From Boletus sp. NGJ (lineage: Eukaryota; Basidiomycota; Agaricomycetes; Boletales; Boletaceae), in NCBI GenBank assembly GCA_019096195.1, contig JAGTXK010000185.1:186001-250000 (forward strand): a stretch of 64,000 nt of DNA. The letters are read 5' to 3'. The notes beneath the pieces were generated by a model. That model was not told where the DNA came from. It worked only from the letters and a program-made list of their open reading frames with translations, and did not search any database. Shown one piece after another: positions 12,301-25,200 of the stretch. Position numbers and translations under genes: made by a program. Within the stretch, counting starts at the first letter, position 1. Each line of letters begins with the position of its first letter.

Positions 12301-12784
12301 GCGAGATCAGCATCGAGAATACCAAGGGGGTCTAATTCGGCGACGTGATGTCCCCGGACTTGATATGCGCGTACCAAGAGCTGGACCTAAAACGAATGAA
12401 AGAAGGGAATGACACGAGGAGCAGAAGGCTCACTTTCAGGTGATCGTCCAACTCTGCGCCTCCAACCGCGTGGAGGGCCGGGGCACCGTCTGCAGGCGGA
12501 GCAATCAAACTCGGAGGGGGTTGAAATGCCTTGGCACTAGGCAGCCCGTGCTCCATGCCCGAGAAATAGGTGGCCCATGAGGCATGGACCGACTGAGGAT
12601 CCTGCCTCCAGTGCCTGTACATTTCCTCAGCATAGTAAGCGTTGGTGCCGTTCGCGAACGGGTCATTCGGCGAAGGTGGCGCCGCCGGAGTTGCCAACGT
12701 ACGGTGAACCACTGTAGCAGGTCCACGCCTAGCACTGGCTCGCAGAACGTACGGAAACCGCCTGATTGCTTGCCGCGATAGCAT
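9323..12784 (-). CDS. KGD1: 2-oxoglutarate dehydrogenase E1 component
   Basis: This mitochondrial matrix thiamine-diphosphate enzyme decarboxylates 2-oxoglutarate in the TCA cycle and passes the succinyl group to E2. Ten exons on minus: 12784-12434, 12386-12137, 12089-10250, 10194-10179, 10127-10083, 10029-9870, 9820-9720, 9673-9623, 9571-9439, 9390-9323. They sum to exactly 1005 codons (1004 residues), the usual family length. A basic presequence ([20 protein letters not shown]) is followed by [25 protein letters not shown], the ThDP/Mg block GDAAFAGQG with [17 protein letters not shown], and the C-terminal [11 protein letters not shown] and [13 protein letters not shown]. Exon 4 is a 16-nt microexon that supplies TPANY between VVYP and FHVLRRQ. 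The last intron's donor is set to GTAGCA because the more obvious donor a few bases on would give an early stop. Confidence 0.95.
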
Positions 12785-13049
12785 TGCGGGGAGAAGAATG
12801 AAACAAGGAGAGAAACGGTTGTATGAGCAGCGAGACGGAATTCGACTCAACAGCAAAGCGGTGGTATTATGTAATGGGACGCCGGAACAAAGCGGCCGCG
12901 CTTCTACTACAACGTTTTCGCAACCCAAGGCCGCCGGGGTAGTAACGGTGCCGGGACACTCCCACTAGGCTGGCAGAGGGCACCAGGTATGAACACCTCA
13001 ATCCCTGTAGCACCCGTAGAGTCCACAAGGAGAATCCATCCATAATGTA
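12785..13049. promoter_or_regulatory. Promoter interval upstream of KGD1
   Basis: These 265 bases separate the KGD1 start from the CHL1 stop on the same strand and should carry the KGD1 promoter. No distinct motif is assigned. Confidence 0.4.
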
Positions 13050-16000
13050 CTATTTCAGACTAGTCGCTGCTTGAAGAGACCGGCTCTGCTTCCGCTGGTA
13101 AAACTGGCTGAGGTGCTTCATGGTTTGTCCAAAACCGTCACACACGGCAATACCTTCCTGAATCCACGCAGGCAATTTGTTCTGGATGCTTGCCGAACAG
13201 TAACGCCGATCCACGAGAATGAGTGACGCCCAATCCAAACGATGACGAATGGCACGGCCTAGAACTTGTGAATATTATTAGCACACGGAAAACGCCAAAC
13301 TGTCTCACCAATACACTGATTAACTGCACTCATGCACATGTTCTCATAGAGTTCCGCAGCAGCGTCTTTGGCCCCTGGATGCCTTTTATTGCCAAGTCTC
13401 TTTTCCACTTCATTTGCGTATCGCATTCGCTCTTGTAACTCCGGCGAATTTTTATTTGCAAAGGGGAGGCCGATGACGACAACGGCTCGGGCAAGCTCGT
13501 CCGAAAAGTTCAGACCCTCCGAGAGCTTCCCGCCAACCACTGCGAAAAGTATGGCACCTGTTCTCCTGTCGGACATATCTGCCGACTGGCAGGTGTCATG
13601 AGGAAAAAGCTGTTCTGGATGCGCTGATTTACAAACCAATGATTTTACCGCATCTGCATACTCTCGCAATGTTGACTCGACCTCGCTGCTGGAGTGCGGT
13701 TCCAAGAATACCTGGAGCACATTCAATCACGCCGTCTTCCGTTCCGAAAGACTAAAACTAACCGTCTTCTTCGCTGCAAACTTGTTCATATGTTGCGTCG
13801 TGTTCCAAGCTTCCCGGGCAAGGTTCAAAGACGAGTAAGATGGGAAGAATACCACCATCCCTCCAGGCACCACGCCGCAAAGGTTCAAGATAAGTTGTCC
13901 CAATTCACCGAGCAAGCGTCGGTCGGTCTGTTGGGCATACTTGAATTCCAGGAGGGAACCTACCGGACCCTTGGTAACACACAACGTTTGAACATGCGAT
14001 CGCGGAACGATATGGCCACAGGAGAAGGTCGATAGCCGCTCAGGGGGCAGCCAGGAGAAAAGTTGCGCGATTACATCTGAGATCTATCGTTTTTCGTCAG
14101 TCACAAGAAACAGGCAACTGTGAACCACAATAACCGGAGACATAGTCCCGCCTGCCAATATGACCGACCGCGCGCTATCAACCACTTCGCGGAATGATGT
14201 CGAAGGATTGAGAAGCTGATACTTTATCTCCAACTCTTCCGGATGTTTTGTGTTGTCACCAACGAGGGAGAGGATGACACGCCCGTCTGATGGTTTGTTG
14301 TGGGATGACTGCCTTCAGGATAATAGGAAACTTGAGATCACCTTCTCTTGCACCCACGAGCCCGACCATGAGTGCTTCGACTGCATGTAGCGGTGGAGTA
14401 GCTCGGCTTGCTTGTTTCTTGGACACGGTGTCTGATGTAACGTTAGGGGGTCACACAAGCGAGAGAGCTGCGGTAGCCTACTTCGACCTTCCTGACTTGA
14501 TACCGCTTCAGCATAGCCGGATATCTTCCTTGCAATCTGTATTGCGTTGAGAAAATGCCAGAGTCTGAAACATTGCAATTTACTTTACTCCTCCGCAAGT
14601 ATGCCTCGATTTCAAGTAAATTGATTCCCACCGCCTTCCTCCCTAGCTTTTCCATAAAGTTCGAAATCGTGAAAACTTCGGCTCTCGCATCAGTAATCGA
14701 GCCAGCCTTTGACCTGGTCGTTCTCCAGTCTTCCATGACCTTTTGGATTGCTTCCATGTAGTTAATGAGGCGCTTGAGGTGAAGACTGTGCAGTGCTGAA
14801 AGGCGTGTCCGGAATTTCTCGTAATACGCCGTGACCTGGTTTAATGAGGTCGACAAGATATAAGATGTTACACGGACACTCGATAATGAAAGCAAAGAAG
14901 GAATCAAGTCTAATGAATGATTTCAGAAGCGGACTCCAGTGTGTAAGCACTTACTATGAGCTTCATCGATTATGACAATCTGGTTCGAGAGGTCTATCCC
15001 TAGGGCCTCTCGCGCTGTCTTTTGTAATAAAAGATTGTATGGCAACGTCACGAGCTGGCACGCACGATCAATGGTGCTGGAACAAAAAAAAAGTAGGGAA
15101 TATCAAACAACGAACCTCTGCTTGAGGGATCGCCCTACGAGAAGCATAGTACGGGCATGTCTGAGCGTTCCTCCCAGAAGTGGCGAGATCCTCGATATCT
15201 TTTGGAGATGCCTGTAGAATAATTGTGGATGCCACTGAAAGTGCGAGGTCATAAACTGACCAGTATTTGGTCTCGGAGGTCAAGCAAGCGCGCTTGGTCC
15301 TCCGGAAGCGGAAGATGCGGACACCGTCTTTCCTTATGCCCTATATTCATAATCAGATGATTCGCTTGACATGAGACAGACGCCTTGACCATCTTGTAAC
15401 TCCCGACATTTTTCGTCCAGGTCGCCCGGGCGTGATTTGACATCCTCATTAATGCAAAGCTGTTTACGTGACCCGAGAGGCACAGTTCGCCATTGCCGTC
15501 GATTAGTCCCAGTAAATTCATCTTCATCCACCTCCACGCTCCGCTTCTTCCTTTGATCGGACGAAGGTGGAATAGAGCAGATCTTGTCACTACGGTTATG
15601 GGAAGAATATTGAGTGCAGGAGACACGGTCGAACTTTAATTTTTGAAGCTCGGGGATAACCTGTGTCAACTGGGAATGGGTACGGGACGCATAGTAAACC
15701 TTGGTACACGTTGGTTCCTGAGCGTCGACCCGTTCATGATTTGGGACGGCGTTGTTATTAAGCCTATGTTTGAACTTCGGGAGTACGCCCCATGACACCT
15801 TTTAAAGCGACGTACTTTGCCATCAGTTCACGAACAGCAGGAGAAATATTGTCTTCTGTTTCATCCATTTCACGATCAGGAAGATACAGTTCTTCGTTCT
15901 GTCCGTTAGGTGCTTGGATGGTTCCCGCAGGAACTCGCTATCCTCCGGTATCAGATATCGTGAAATCGACCGTGAACTGCCATACTTGACGCTTTGTAAC

Positions 16001-16517
16001 CCTTGCATTTGTCAACGCTCGCAAACGGGCCTCGGCCTTTCTCGCTTTTGCTAGTCTTTCTTCATAATCGCGGTCTTGTGCCTCGAGTTCTTTTTGTCTT
16101 ATCTGAGCTGCTTGGGCGGAAACCCATGCCGGTCCTGTACCGTCGCACGTGCAACGGATGAGACACGGTCATCCAGCCTCGCAAGCATTGGATGATCTTA
16201 CCGGCACTTTGCGTCGCTTGCTGCGAAATCTGTCCTTTGCGCGCACGTTCCCTTTCGTCGGTGAGCCAAGATAAGCTTGAGCAGAGGAGACTCAGAGTTT
16301 TCCCCTGTGGAGAGCGTCAAGGACTCGGAGGGACATCCTCGCACATGGCGCGCACCGTGCCAGTCGGGCTCTCGACGACCGTGACGTGCCTCCGTTCAAT
16401 GGATGAATAAACATGTTTCATGAGGTCTGTCTGTATGGAATAGGGTGGGTCATATGGAAAAGCAGAGAACTGCTCGGGCGTGGGCAGTACAAGATCGTTG
16501 TGGCTCGCGGCAGACAT
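13050..16517 (-). CDS. CHL1: CHL1/DDX11-type iron-sulfur DNA helicase
   Basis: CHL1 is a nuclear 5'-to-3' helicase of the XPD/RAD3 family that acts in sister-chromatid cohesion. Fifteen exons on minus: 16517-16356, 16304-16202, 16134-15986, 15937-15816, 15763-15390, 15340-15261, 15211-15116, 15054-14955, 14909-14584, 14536-14488, 14431-14342, 14286-14135, 14083-13763, 13711-13309, 13258-13050. They sum to exactly 912 codons. Motifs in order: [14 protein letters not shown] (Q-like), [14 protein letters not shown] (Walker A, split by intron 1), [11 protein letters not shown], four iron-sulfur cysteines in LCINED, EKCREL, RRCPHL and QTCPYY, the DEAH box in [51 protein letters not shown], and motif VI in [13 protein letters not shown]. 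All key residues are present, so the helicase looks functional. The exact codon closure makes the splice map reliable. Confidence 0.95.
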
Positions 16518-16967
16518 GGGGTCGCGCCATACCCGTGATCTCCGAGACGTGTCGGTATATGTACAACGGCTCTAATAGTATCTATGGAAATTACTCACGG
16601 TGGTGACCAAGATCCAGGAACGCCAAGGCTCGAATCCGGGACAAGCACAAGTGAATTGATATCTTCGATATGAAGAATAGTGGTGAATCAAAGTTTGATT
16701 GTAATTTAAAGTGAACACAGTGTCCCGGAAGGAACTTGGGTGTATGTAGTGAAACAACATATGAGGGAGCAAGATGATAATGCGGAAAACGAACAAGGGA
16801 TAAAATGGTCAGAGTACAAATCGATACAGCCCTTCCATGTCGCAGCAAGGACCAGTCTGTGCTCCGATGCTTCTCTTGTGCATGGCTCGTGAAGCCTATA
16901 CCGAGGCGCACATCGTCGCACAGCAACCATCGTCAGATCCTTGAAGCCCAGTGGATTTCCCGAGAGC
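16518..16967. promoter_or_regulatory. Upstream region of CHL1
   Basis: This 450-base gap lies between the YPD1 stop and the CHL1 start, both on minus. It is AT-rich around 16.65-16.80 kb. No coding exon with protein continuity is seen. Confidence 0.4.
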
Positions 16968-17763
16968 TCAAGGTTGGGATCCTTCGAAGAATTTCTTCAA
17001 CCATTTGGCCGCTACAGCATGCTCCTCTTTCAGCCGGGCCAGTAATGGTTTGATCCTCGCAAACGCATCTTCAACCGATATCTTGACTTCTGGCTCCTTG
17101 TCGGGATCAATTCGATTGCCAAGGTGTTGGATCTTCTCGCAGATTTCCTGCACTTGGACGACTCCCAACGCGGCGGAGGAGCCTTTGAGAAAGTGACCGT
17201 GTTTGCCAAGCTGTGTCAGCTCATGCTTTGCGCTGGGAGGGAGTGAGACATCAGTGATACTCTGTAGGGACAGACTAGCGCACAAGCATTCGTCCATGAG
17301 CTTGATAGTTGCCTGTGTTTGTCCGAGATACTCTTTGACCATGTCCTGGGAAAACTCCTGGCTGTCTCCCTCGTCCAACTCGAGAATCTGTTCGAATACT
17401 TCCATATTGACGACGACCCTATTGCTTGAGGACTTTGGGGAACAAAAGAGGCGGTGAGCACTGCTTGGAGTGGGCACTCGGTGGAGGATGGGCGGGGAGT
17501 GTAGTGGCATGGATGTGCGAGACGGAACGACATACCTTGTCCGTACACGACTCTGTGTACGACTCTGATGACGGAACGACGGCAGGCTGTGATGCTTTGG
17601 AAGGAGGACTGGGTTCTTCCGAGACGGCACGAGACTTTGCATCAAGCTTCTTAGATGGGGGGGCTTTGTTGGAGGGGGAAGGGGGCGGCCGCTTGGAGCT
17701 GTCGTCGTGATAAATGGGAGACCAAGTCCGCATCGTTGTTGGGTCTGCGAAACGGGACGACAT
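16968..17763 (-). CDS. YPD1: YPD1-like histidine phosphotransfer protein
   Basis: YPD1 relays phosphate from hybrid histidine kinases to the SSK1 and SKN7 response regulators in osmotic and oxidative stress signalling. Exons on minus: 17763-17536, 17432-17284, 17232-16968, exactly 213 residues. The HPt domain contains KHGHFLKGSSAALGV; the phospho-accepting His is the one before FLKGSS, about residue 139. Further helices follow (QVQEICEKIQHLG; IKPLLARLKEEHAVAAKWL). A proline/serine-rich N-terminal extension of about 85 residues precedes the domain. The intron at 17283-17233 is 51 nt and stop-free, so retention would insert 17 residues just before the HPt helix; the family alignment favours removal. 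The ATG at 17763 is the first in frame. Confidence 0.9.
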
Positions 17764-18110
17764 GGCCAAGGAAGAAGGGGAATAGCAGGGTAAAAAAAGT
17801 ATGAAATAGGCTATAAGTCAGACGGGGCGAGCGGGATCTCTTCCGAAGGCAAGTACATAAGTGGACAGTCGAATGATTATCGACGTTTGACTGCATTGCC
17901 CGTTTCTATACGCGGAATGTCCCCCCCTTTGCACCAACGCGCTCATTTACCCCCAATGGCAAACCCTTTTGTGCGATTGCAAATACGCACACCTTATTAC
18001 GACTCGAGCTTTGCGAGACGACCCACAGCGGACATCCGACTCTCACGAGGCTACCATACGCTCTCTGACTCACTCCCCAGTGCCCCATTCCTTTGCGCTC
18101 GGCACACATG
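17764..18110. promoter_or_regulatory. Upstream region of YPD1
   Basis: This 347-base gap lies between the CoA-transferase stop and the YPD1 start. It is rich in short C and T runs on plus. No protein with splice support is seen on either strand. Confidence 0.4.
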
Positions 18111-19885
18111 CTACACGACCTTGCTCGCCCGCAGCCTCGCGATTTCATTCTTCGAATACCCTAATTCCTGCAAGATCTGCAGACGCACATTACAAGCTTA
18201 GTGCAACCGCACATCCATGTGGCGGACGTACCTCCGTAGTATGTTGTGAAAGCCAAGGTGGTGCTCGCCTCACTGGCATCCTCTTGCCGTTGTAGGTAAC
18301 CGGTGGTGCAACCATACGAATCTTGCCTGCACGGGGATGCTACCCGAACAAGAGTGTTCCAGCAGTGCAGGCACATTGCACAGGCGAGACACGTACATCG
18401 ATTTCTACTGTGGACTCGCGCGCAATGGCCTGAGGATGTGCAAACGTCTGTCCGATATTATTGATTGGTCCGAACGGAATGCTTCCAAGATCAAGGTCAT
18501 TTTCATGTAAACGCATCTCATTCCGAATGATACGAACCCAACCCCACTCAGTCGTTCGATCCAGTGACCTCTTTCGTGTCGTTTCAGCACCGTAGAGATT
18601 ATGTCGATAAGTGCTTCCCGGTTCGCTACGCGTGCCGTATTAGTCGAAAAGCGTACGTCATCCACAAGCTCGGGCTTCTGGAGGATCGTAATAGCAAGAA
18701 GCCTGAACTGTGGGAGATCAAATCAGTGGTCAGTTGAGACGCACTGGGATAAATGAGGCTACTTGTTTCTCGTTTCCCGCACCAATCATTAAGAAGCCAT
18801 CCTTGCAAGGGAAGACCTGGTATGGTACTATGGAAGGGTGTGCAGTTCCGTGCCGAGTAGCTTCCTGGCCAGCGATGAGGTAATTGGAAGCTATGTTAGC
18901 AAGCCCTGCTAGCTGAGCGATCTAAGTGGAAGGGAGCTTGAAGATGAGAAAAGCGTGCCTACTTGAGTCTCAAATAGGTTACAATCGATCCATACGCCTT
19001 GGCCGGTTTGGTTCACAGAACGCAACCCTGCCATTATGGCGCCGTGGGCGTAAAGCCCAGTCATGATATCGGTGACAGCCACGCCAACCTTGGACGGGGC
19101 GCGATCAGGTTCGCCTGTGCTATGGTAATCGATAGCACACAGGAACGGAGAGATGATAGAAACAACATGCTAACATGTGCATCAGGCCTGCCTCAGCCTC
19201 AATTATGACATCGTAGCCTGCGGCTTCGCGATAAGGCCCTGTCTGCCCATAGCCTACCCAAGGGGTTAAAAGTGGGATTCAACACAATACAGGGAGGGAC
19301 CAATACCAGTGATTGAAGCATAGACGAGCCGGGGGTTGATTTTTTGGCAGTCTTCCCAGCCAAGACCCAAAGAAGCAAGCTTGCCGGAGACGAAATTTTC
19401 AACAAGAACGTCTGAGGACTTTACTAGCTTGTGTAATATCTCAAGGCCTTCGGCTCGTTTGAAGTCGACTGTGATAGATCTTTTGTTCCGATTAACTGCG
19501 AGGAAGTAAGCCGATTCTGGTGGTAGATGTGAGGTTTCTTTGGGTGCATCTTTTATCACAGGGGAAGATGGGGGACTCCACGATCCTATTCACTGTGAGG
19601 TCCCATCAAGCGAGAACGAAGTAAAATCATGGACGACTGACGGGTGTCATCTCCTCTAGATAATTCTTCTATTTTAATGACATCTGCCCCTAGGTCTGCC
19701 AAGAGCATGGAACAGGTTGGACCAGCCAATACCCTTGTCAGATCGAGGACCCTTACCCTGTTCAACGGGGGCGGGATACCACAGTTGACAGAGAAGCGCG
19801 CACGCTGACATCTTCTGAGAATGAGGCCATGGGTACTAGTAGTGGATACTAGTATCTGGAGGGCACTATTCCTGAGAAGCGACAT
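18111..19885 (-). CDS. Class III (CaiB/BaiF) CoA-transferase, SUGCT-like, probably mitochondrial
   Basis: Family III enzymes move CoA between carboxylic acids. The closest well-known relatives by layout are the mitochondrial succinate-hydroxymethylglutarate (glutarate) CoA-transferases. Nine exons on minus: 19885-19642, 19585-19307, 19253-19175, 19119-18963, 18921-18763, 18707-18538, 18481-18397, 18339-18232, 18176-18111, exactly 448 residues. Motifs: [91 protein letters not shown] (its Asp is the expected catalytic nucleophile), [20 protein letters not shown] and [14 protein letters not shown]. The N-terminus ([20 protein letters not shown], then [11 protein letters not shown]) suits a mitochondrial presequence. 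All introns are GT-AG. Substrates are inferred only. Confidence 0.88.
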
Positions 19886-20125
19886 GGGTGAGCGGGACGT
19901 ACGTGAAGACTACGGGCCCGGTTATGGCAAACAATCCAGTGCTCGACGGCACCGAAATTTAGTGGTGGTGGACAGAGTGTCAGATGTCTGTCTAATCTCA
20001 TTCCGATTAGCGGGGAATGGAGGCCCTCTGGCACCTTACTCTTCCGGGGTACCCAACGCACTCTGAAGTTGAAACATCTCGCCCAAGGTCCAGCACCCGC
20101 AGCGACCCATTGGCCACACTGGACA
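19886..20125. promoter_or_regulatory. Short bidirectional promoter region
   Basis: Only 240 bases separate two divergently transcribed start codons (19885 on minus, 20126 on plus), so both promoters must share this interval or reach into the transcribed regions. Confidence 0.5.
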
Positions 20126-21980
20126 ATGGGTTTCTTTTCCTCCAGAACGCTCGATGATACCAGTCTTCCTGAGGATGACAAGTCTGTGGTCCGGGTCATT
20201 CGTTCCAGATTCGTCCGTACTCTCACATTCATCATTTCATCGTTGGCACTAACGCCCCTTCGCAGTATGGTAAATACAAAGGAAAACAGCGGGAAACCTT
20301 TGCAGACATGTCTCCACCTCAGCTTTTGCATGCTGGCACCAAGCCGCAGAAATCCGTCGACCGGGATTCTCTATCATCACATCCAGGCCTCAATCGTTCA
20401 TCGCGTTCGCCCCTGCGACCCTTCGAAGCGTCCAGTCCTAGATCGGCGCCTCGAGCTCACACAGATGCGATAACGTTCGTATTTACCTTCTGCTGAGCTC
20501 TCTCAAAGGTTCACGTTTGCAAGATAGTTCGACTCTCGCACAGCGTCTCGATGAATTGGCAGCAGCCAATGCGGAAGCTTTACTAAAGTAAGTCCTTTCC
20601 TACAACTCTCGGCGGAGTGGACGGCAGCGAGGAATCCTTTCTCATTGTATGCTCAGTGACGAGGAATACCGACTACTGCGGCAGAACATATTCGAACGTT
20701 TAGCCAGTGGCACCGCTCTTCCCACAGAGACACCTGTCATTCCCTTGGGCTCTCACAGTCATTCGCTTCATGAAGGTAGGTCAACCGAGTTATACTCCAT
20801 TTTCCATTTCTGGACTGAGAGTCGTTCCCCAATAGCCTTCAACCCGGAGGTTCATAGTCCACATCAATTTCAGACCAAGTCCTGCAGGACACCTTCGATC
20901 CGATCCAAAACCTCGGTCTCGTCAGCGGTGTCCAACCTGTTCAAACGTGGTAGCCGTCGCATCAGTGCGATCTCAACACAGGACAGCGCTATCAGCGAGT
21001 CGTCAAGTACATTCTCTTTGGGTCCCTCGCCATCCAGCCCTCTCAAACGCAAAGCCATACCCCCAGACGTGAGAACTGTCAAACCGGCCCTGAGACTGGA
21101 ATTGCGACATGATCTGAGTAGAATTTCGACGCAGTCGCATGCAGAGCATCGTTTACTTGGCAGCCCTTCTCGTCAATCGATCTTTCGAACTATACGGCGG
21201 CTAGACACTGTGACACCTCCCTCCTCTTTCCCAATTCGTAATCCTGATCTAAAACATTCCCCTTCAATCCTTACAAGCAATCCGTCGCCGGATGACGGGA
21301 AGGTGAAATCATCTCAAGATATTCGTCACGAAATTGAAGCAATGGAGGCAGAGGGCCGGAGGCTTCTCGATGCGTTCAGTGGGCTAGAGCTCAGTGCACT
21401 GACCCGGAGTCAGCATGTGCCCGGACATGCACCATTACCCCGGTCGCCCTCGATATCTGCCATGAATCGTAGGAATGGCGGAGAATATAGCGATTTATTC
21501 CTTACGGCTGGTGGTAGCGCGTCTGGTTGGGGAACTCCATACCATGGTTCTGACGCTGATGGTGTCTCTCTTCGGTCCACCACCTCATATGGGACTAATG
21601 TCTCCCAGCCACGTTCCCACCGTCCTAATCCATCAGCGCTTCGGACAACCGGTCCACTGGCAGCTTCCACTGCAGCTAACCGAAAGCGATCCATGTCTTC
21701 GTTGTCGTCTCATACTCGCATAGTATCCCCGTCGACTCCCCCAGCACTCGCGCATCTACGTTTAGGAGAGCTAGGGAGTGTATCAAGCGTCAACTTGGTG
21801 AGATTACAAAGCTCGATATCGACGATGGATGAAGATCCAGAGATGAATGCTCTTGAAGCTGAACTATTCGATATCCGGCGTCGACGCCAAGAAGTGACTG
21901 CTAGGTATCAGGACCGTCTGGAATACCTTCGAGCTCAGTTGAAGGGTGCCGAGCTGCGAGAGAAACTATTGCGGAAGTGA
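20126..21980 (+). CDS. Coiled-coil, serine-rich protein of unknown function
   Basis: I do not recognise a named family. Exons 20126-20212, 20266-20474, 20528-20587, 20657-20775 and 20836-21980 close exactly to 539 residues. The start is MGFFSSRTLDDTSLPEDD; the best-structured segment is TLAQRLDELAAANAEALL, joined across an intron to NDEEYRLLRQNIFERLASG, which reads like a short alpha-helical module. A long Ser/Pro-rich disordered middle contains PSIRSKTSVSSAVSNLFKRG. The C-terminus is a coiled coil (MNALEAELFDIRRRRQEVTA, then RYQDRLEYLRAQLKG). The intron at 20776-20835 is 60 nt and stop-free, so retention would add 20 residues. The layout suggests a scaffold or membrane-associated protein, but no function is assigned. 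Confidence 0.75.
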
Positions 21981-22252
21981 GGGAACCGGTTGTCCGCATC
22001 ACACTAATTTTAAACACTACGCCTTTCCGTCGCTCATGTTCCATAATGCTTCCTTTAATTATTTCACTATTGCGTCGCGAAACGGTCCCTCTGTCAAATA
22101 AACGACTGCGAGCCAAAGAACAATGCGTCCGAAGTGCCACCCTTTCATCACAACTGTTCGGCGCGCCAGGAGCAAATATTCCCGGTTCATTCAATACCAC
22201 ACAACGCTAGCGGTTCAAGCCCGTCGTCTGCTTGGCCAGTGGGAGAAGCACC

Positions 22253-25200
22253 ATGAACAAATATGAGCCTTCTGGAGGTAGGCAGGACGACGGTGATTCA
22301 GATGACTGCGCACCCACGCCGGGTTCTTCCCCCACTCCGACCACGCACACTCAGCCAACCCATCTTCCTCGTCGCCGTCATACCTTTCATCGGTCGGCTG
22401 TGGAAATACCGCAGCACCATCATCAAGGGACATCCTATTTCCCATCGTCGAATCGTTCACCTTCTCCAGCGTCCCGCCAATCCCTCTACAGGAACATGTC
22501 CGCCAGCTCATCCAGGGACAGAGCTCGGAGCGTCAGCCTGAGCAGTACACGAGGTTACGCCAGAAGCTTTCGGGAAGCCGACATGCTCAGTGGAGAACAA
22601 GAGGACACAGAGATCGACCACACGCAACCTAATCGTCACGCGCGAGGCAAGGCTGTTGCTGACGACTCTCCCGACTCCGATGACAGCCCGGAGAGCGATG
22701 GCGTTGAACGAACGCGGGAGGACGACGACCTTATCACGCTCAAAGACCGTCAATCTCTCATAAACGTCGAGCATCCTTTCGGTCTGCGTATCTGGAAACC
22801 CGCTTTGTACAAGAAGTCTAGATCTATCACGCGCAATGCAGACGCTGCACTGCATTCAATTCCTTCAGCACAAGCGGAACGCCATCTGCTACCTGGAAAC
22901 ATTTTCTGGGTTGTCTGCTTTGGTTGGTGGTTGGCTGCGGCGTGCTTTGCTATCTCGGCCATCCTGCACTTCCTGCCCTTGGGAGGTCGCAGATACTCTA
23001 CGTTAGTCTTTGGCCTGGGTTGGTATGTTGCATGGCCTTTTGGGAAGTATGTCGAAGGTGACAGCGAAGATGATGGTGACGAGGAAAATCAACTAGAGGA
23101 AAACTGCGACAGTAACGAAACTGCACTATCCAGGACCCCTACCATCACCCCTCTTACCTCTCACCAAGTTCAACCGTATATGCAAGCACACCTTCCCAAC
23201 GAGGGCACGTCCTTGCTCTCGACAGCTCAACCAAGTCATTTCTTCTTGCCCTCCAAGTCCTACGGGGCTACGCCGTCACCTACCAGATCAACCAATGCAT
23301 ACCAAAGGGTGTCCGGAGATTGGTTGGGCCGTACTGCTTTCTGGATTTCCTTTGCCACCGTGATCGCACCTCTTATGCTCTTGACCTGCATCGCATGCTG
23401 GGCACTTATCATCACCATCCCTATGGCGAAGCTGAACTGGGCATTAATAAATTACATAGTCGCCAACCCGACGAGACTTCGATTTTGCGCCCCGCCTCCT
23501 GTGGTTATTGTTGCGTCCACTCACACCGACACGTCTGCCACCTTGCCAACCGATGCTTCCAGTTCCGCAGCTCCAGCTCCAGTCGAGTATTCCGTCAAAC
23601 ATCCCCGATTGTCCCAAGGTCAAACCGCGCCCTCGACTCTGGGATCACGAAGGTCAACGGTGTTGCTTTGCGTGTATCGTGCGATAGGATGGGAATATTA
23701 CAAGTACACCGTTGGTGGGGTTAACATAATCTTCGTCAACCTCCTTCCCCTCGTATTTTTCGTCATATTCGACGGTTTCGTGTTGGTTCCTCTGGCCAAG
23801 CGCATCGAACATGTTCCGGCGATACTCTCCTTCCTCATTTCTCGAGCACTCATCTTTATCTTGAGTCTTGCGAGCGTGATTCCACTCTCCTATTTCATTG
23901 GTATGGCTGTCGCCTCCATCTCGGCTCAGTCCTCAATCGGCATGGGTGCTGTCATCAATGCTACCTTTGGTTCCTTTATTGAAGTCATCCTGTACTCTAT
24001 CGCCCTCACTCGGGGCAAGGGACATCTTGTTGAAGGATCGATAGTGGGAAGTCTACTCGCAGGAGTGCTCTTGATGCCAGGCACAAGTATGTGCGCGGGG
24101 GCCCTGAGGAAAAAGGAGCAAAAGTTTAATGCTAAGAGCGCGGGAGTCACGAGCATGATGTTAATCATGGCTTTCATCGGTACTCTCACACCAACGTTGT
24201 TCTACCAGATCTATGGGAACGTGAGTACGATCAAACCCTCGATATTCCGATCCTGACTTCGCGCGCCGTGACCCCTAGTTCCAGTTGGTTTGCAGTGGTT
24301 GTCCTGATGACAATGGTCAAAGTGTTCCAAACTGGAAGTGTGATCACTGCTACTATCAACACACAGATCCTGTCAAGGATCCGTTCTACCAATCGACCGT
24401 CAAGACTTTGATGTACTTCTGTGCAGTGATTCTTTTGTTTGTAAGCACCGAGCATTTCGTTCTCCCGTGAAATTACTCAATAAAGTTTCTCAGTCGTATC
24501 TCGTTGGATTGTGGTTCTCTCTACGTACCCATGCTACCCAGATCTGGCAAAACCCCCAACCGTTGCTTCATTCCCTCGAAATTCCGCCTATGCACCGTGT
24601 CTCTGGATATCAACGCACTCCCAGCAATGCACCGCAACCCGCTGTCCGAGAAACACATAAACACGAGGATCCTGTGGGTATCGAGCATGATATACCCTCC
24701 GGTTGCCAGACTTCAGCTCACAAGCCTGTCGAGTGCACCCCTGTTCAGCAGCAAGCTGGAATGTCCCGTCCTCCCCTCTCACCTTCGCTCAGGCGTGTAT
24801 CGTATGCGCCTCCGCCTCAGATGCAGCAGTTCACGCCACTCATGGAAAGCGTAGACCTGGCGATCAAAAACACTCAGCTACCTGAAAGTCTGACCAAGGA
24901 CGATTTCACACGGGCTGTTGCGGTTGCAACTGTTAGTGCGCTGAGGCATCAACAGGGTCAGTCTATGTCTCCGGCACGACTCAAGGCATCCGCAACATAC
25001 GACACAGACACGGGTGTTGGTGGTCATACTGGGCATGAGGCTCCCGAATGGAGCAGGATGACGAGCGCTGCTGTGTTGTTGGCATGCACCGCGCTCTATG
25101 CGGTCATTGCAGGTATGTTTTACATCAATAGTAATGTCCTTACAATTAAAAATCAACTCTTTCAGACCTTTTGGTCGATGTCGTGGACTTTGTGTTAGAA

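Noticed and set aside
16620-16650. tRNA gene suggested by a B-box-like GGCTCGAATCC.
   Set aside because: The bases around it do not pair as a T-arm, and no A box or acceptor stem is found at the right distance.
17887-18201. A 104-residue open frame on plus.
   Set aside because: It overlaps the CoA-transferase last exons and the YPD1 promoter, is low in complexity, and has no splice-linked extension.
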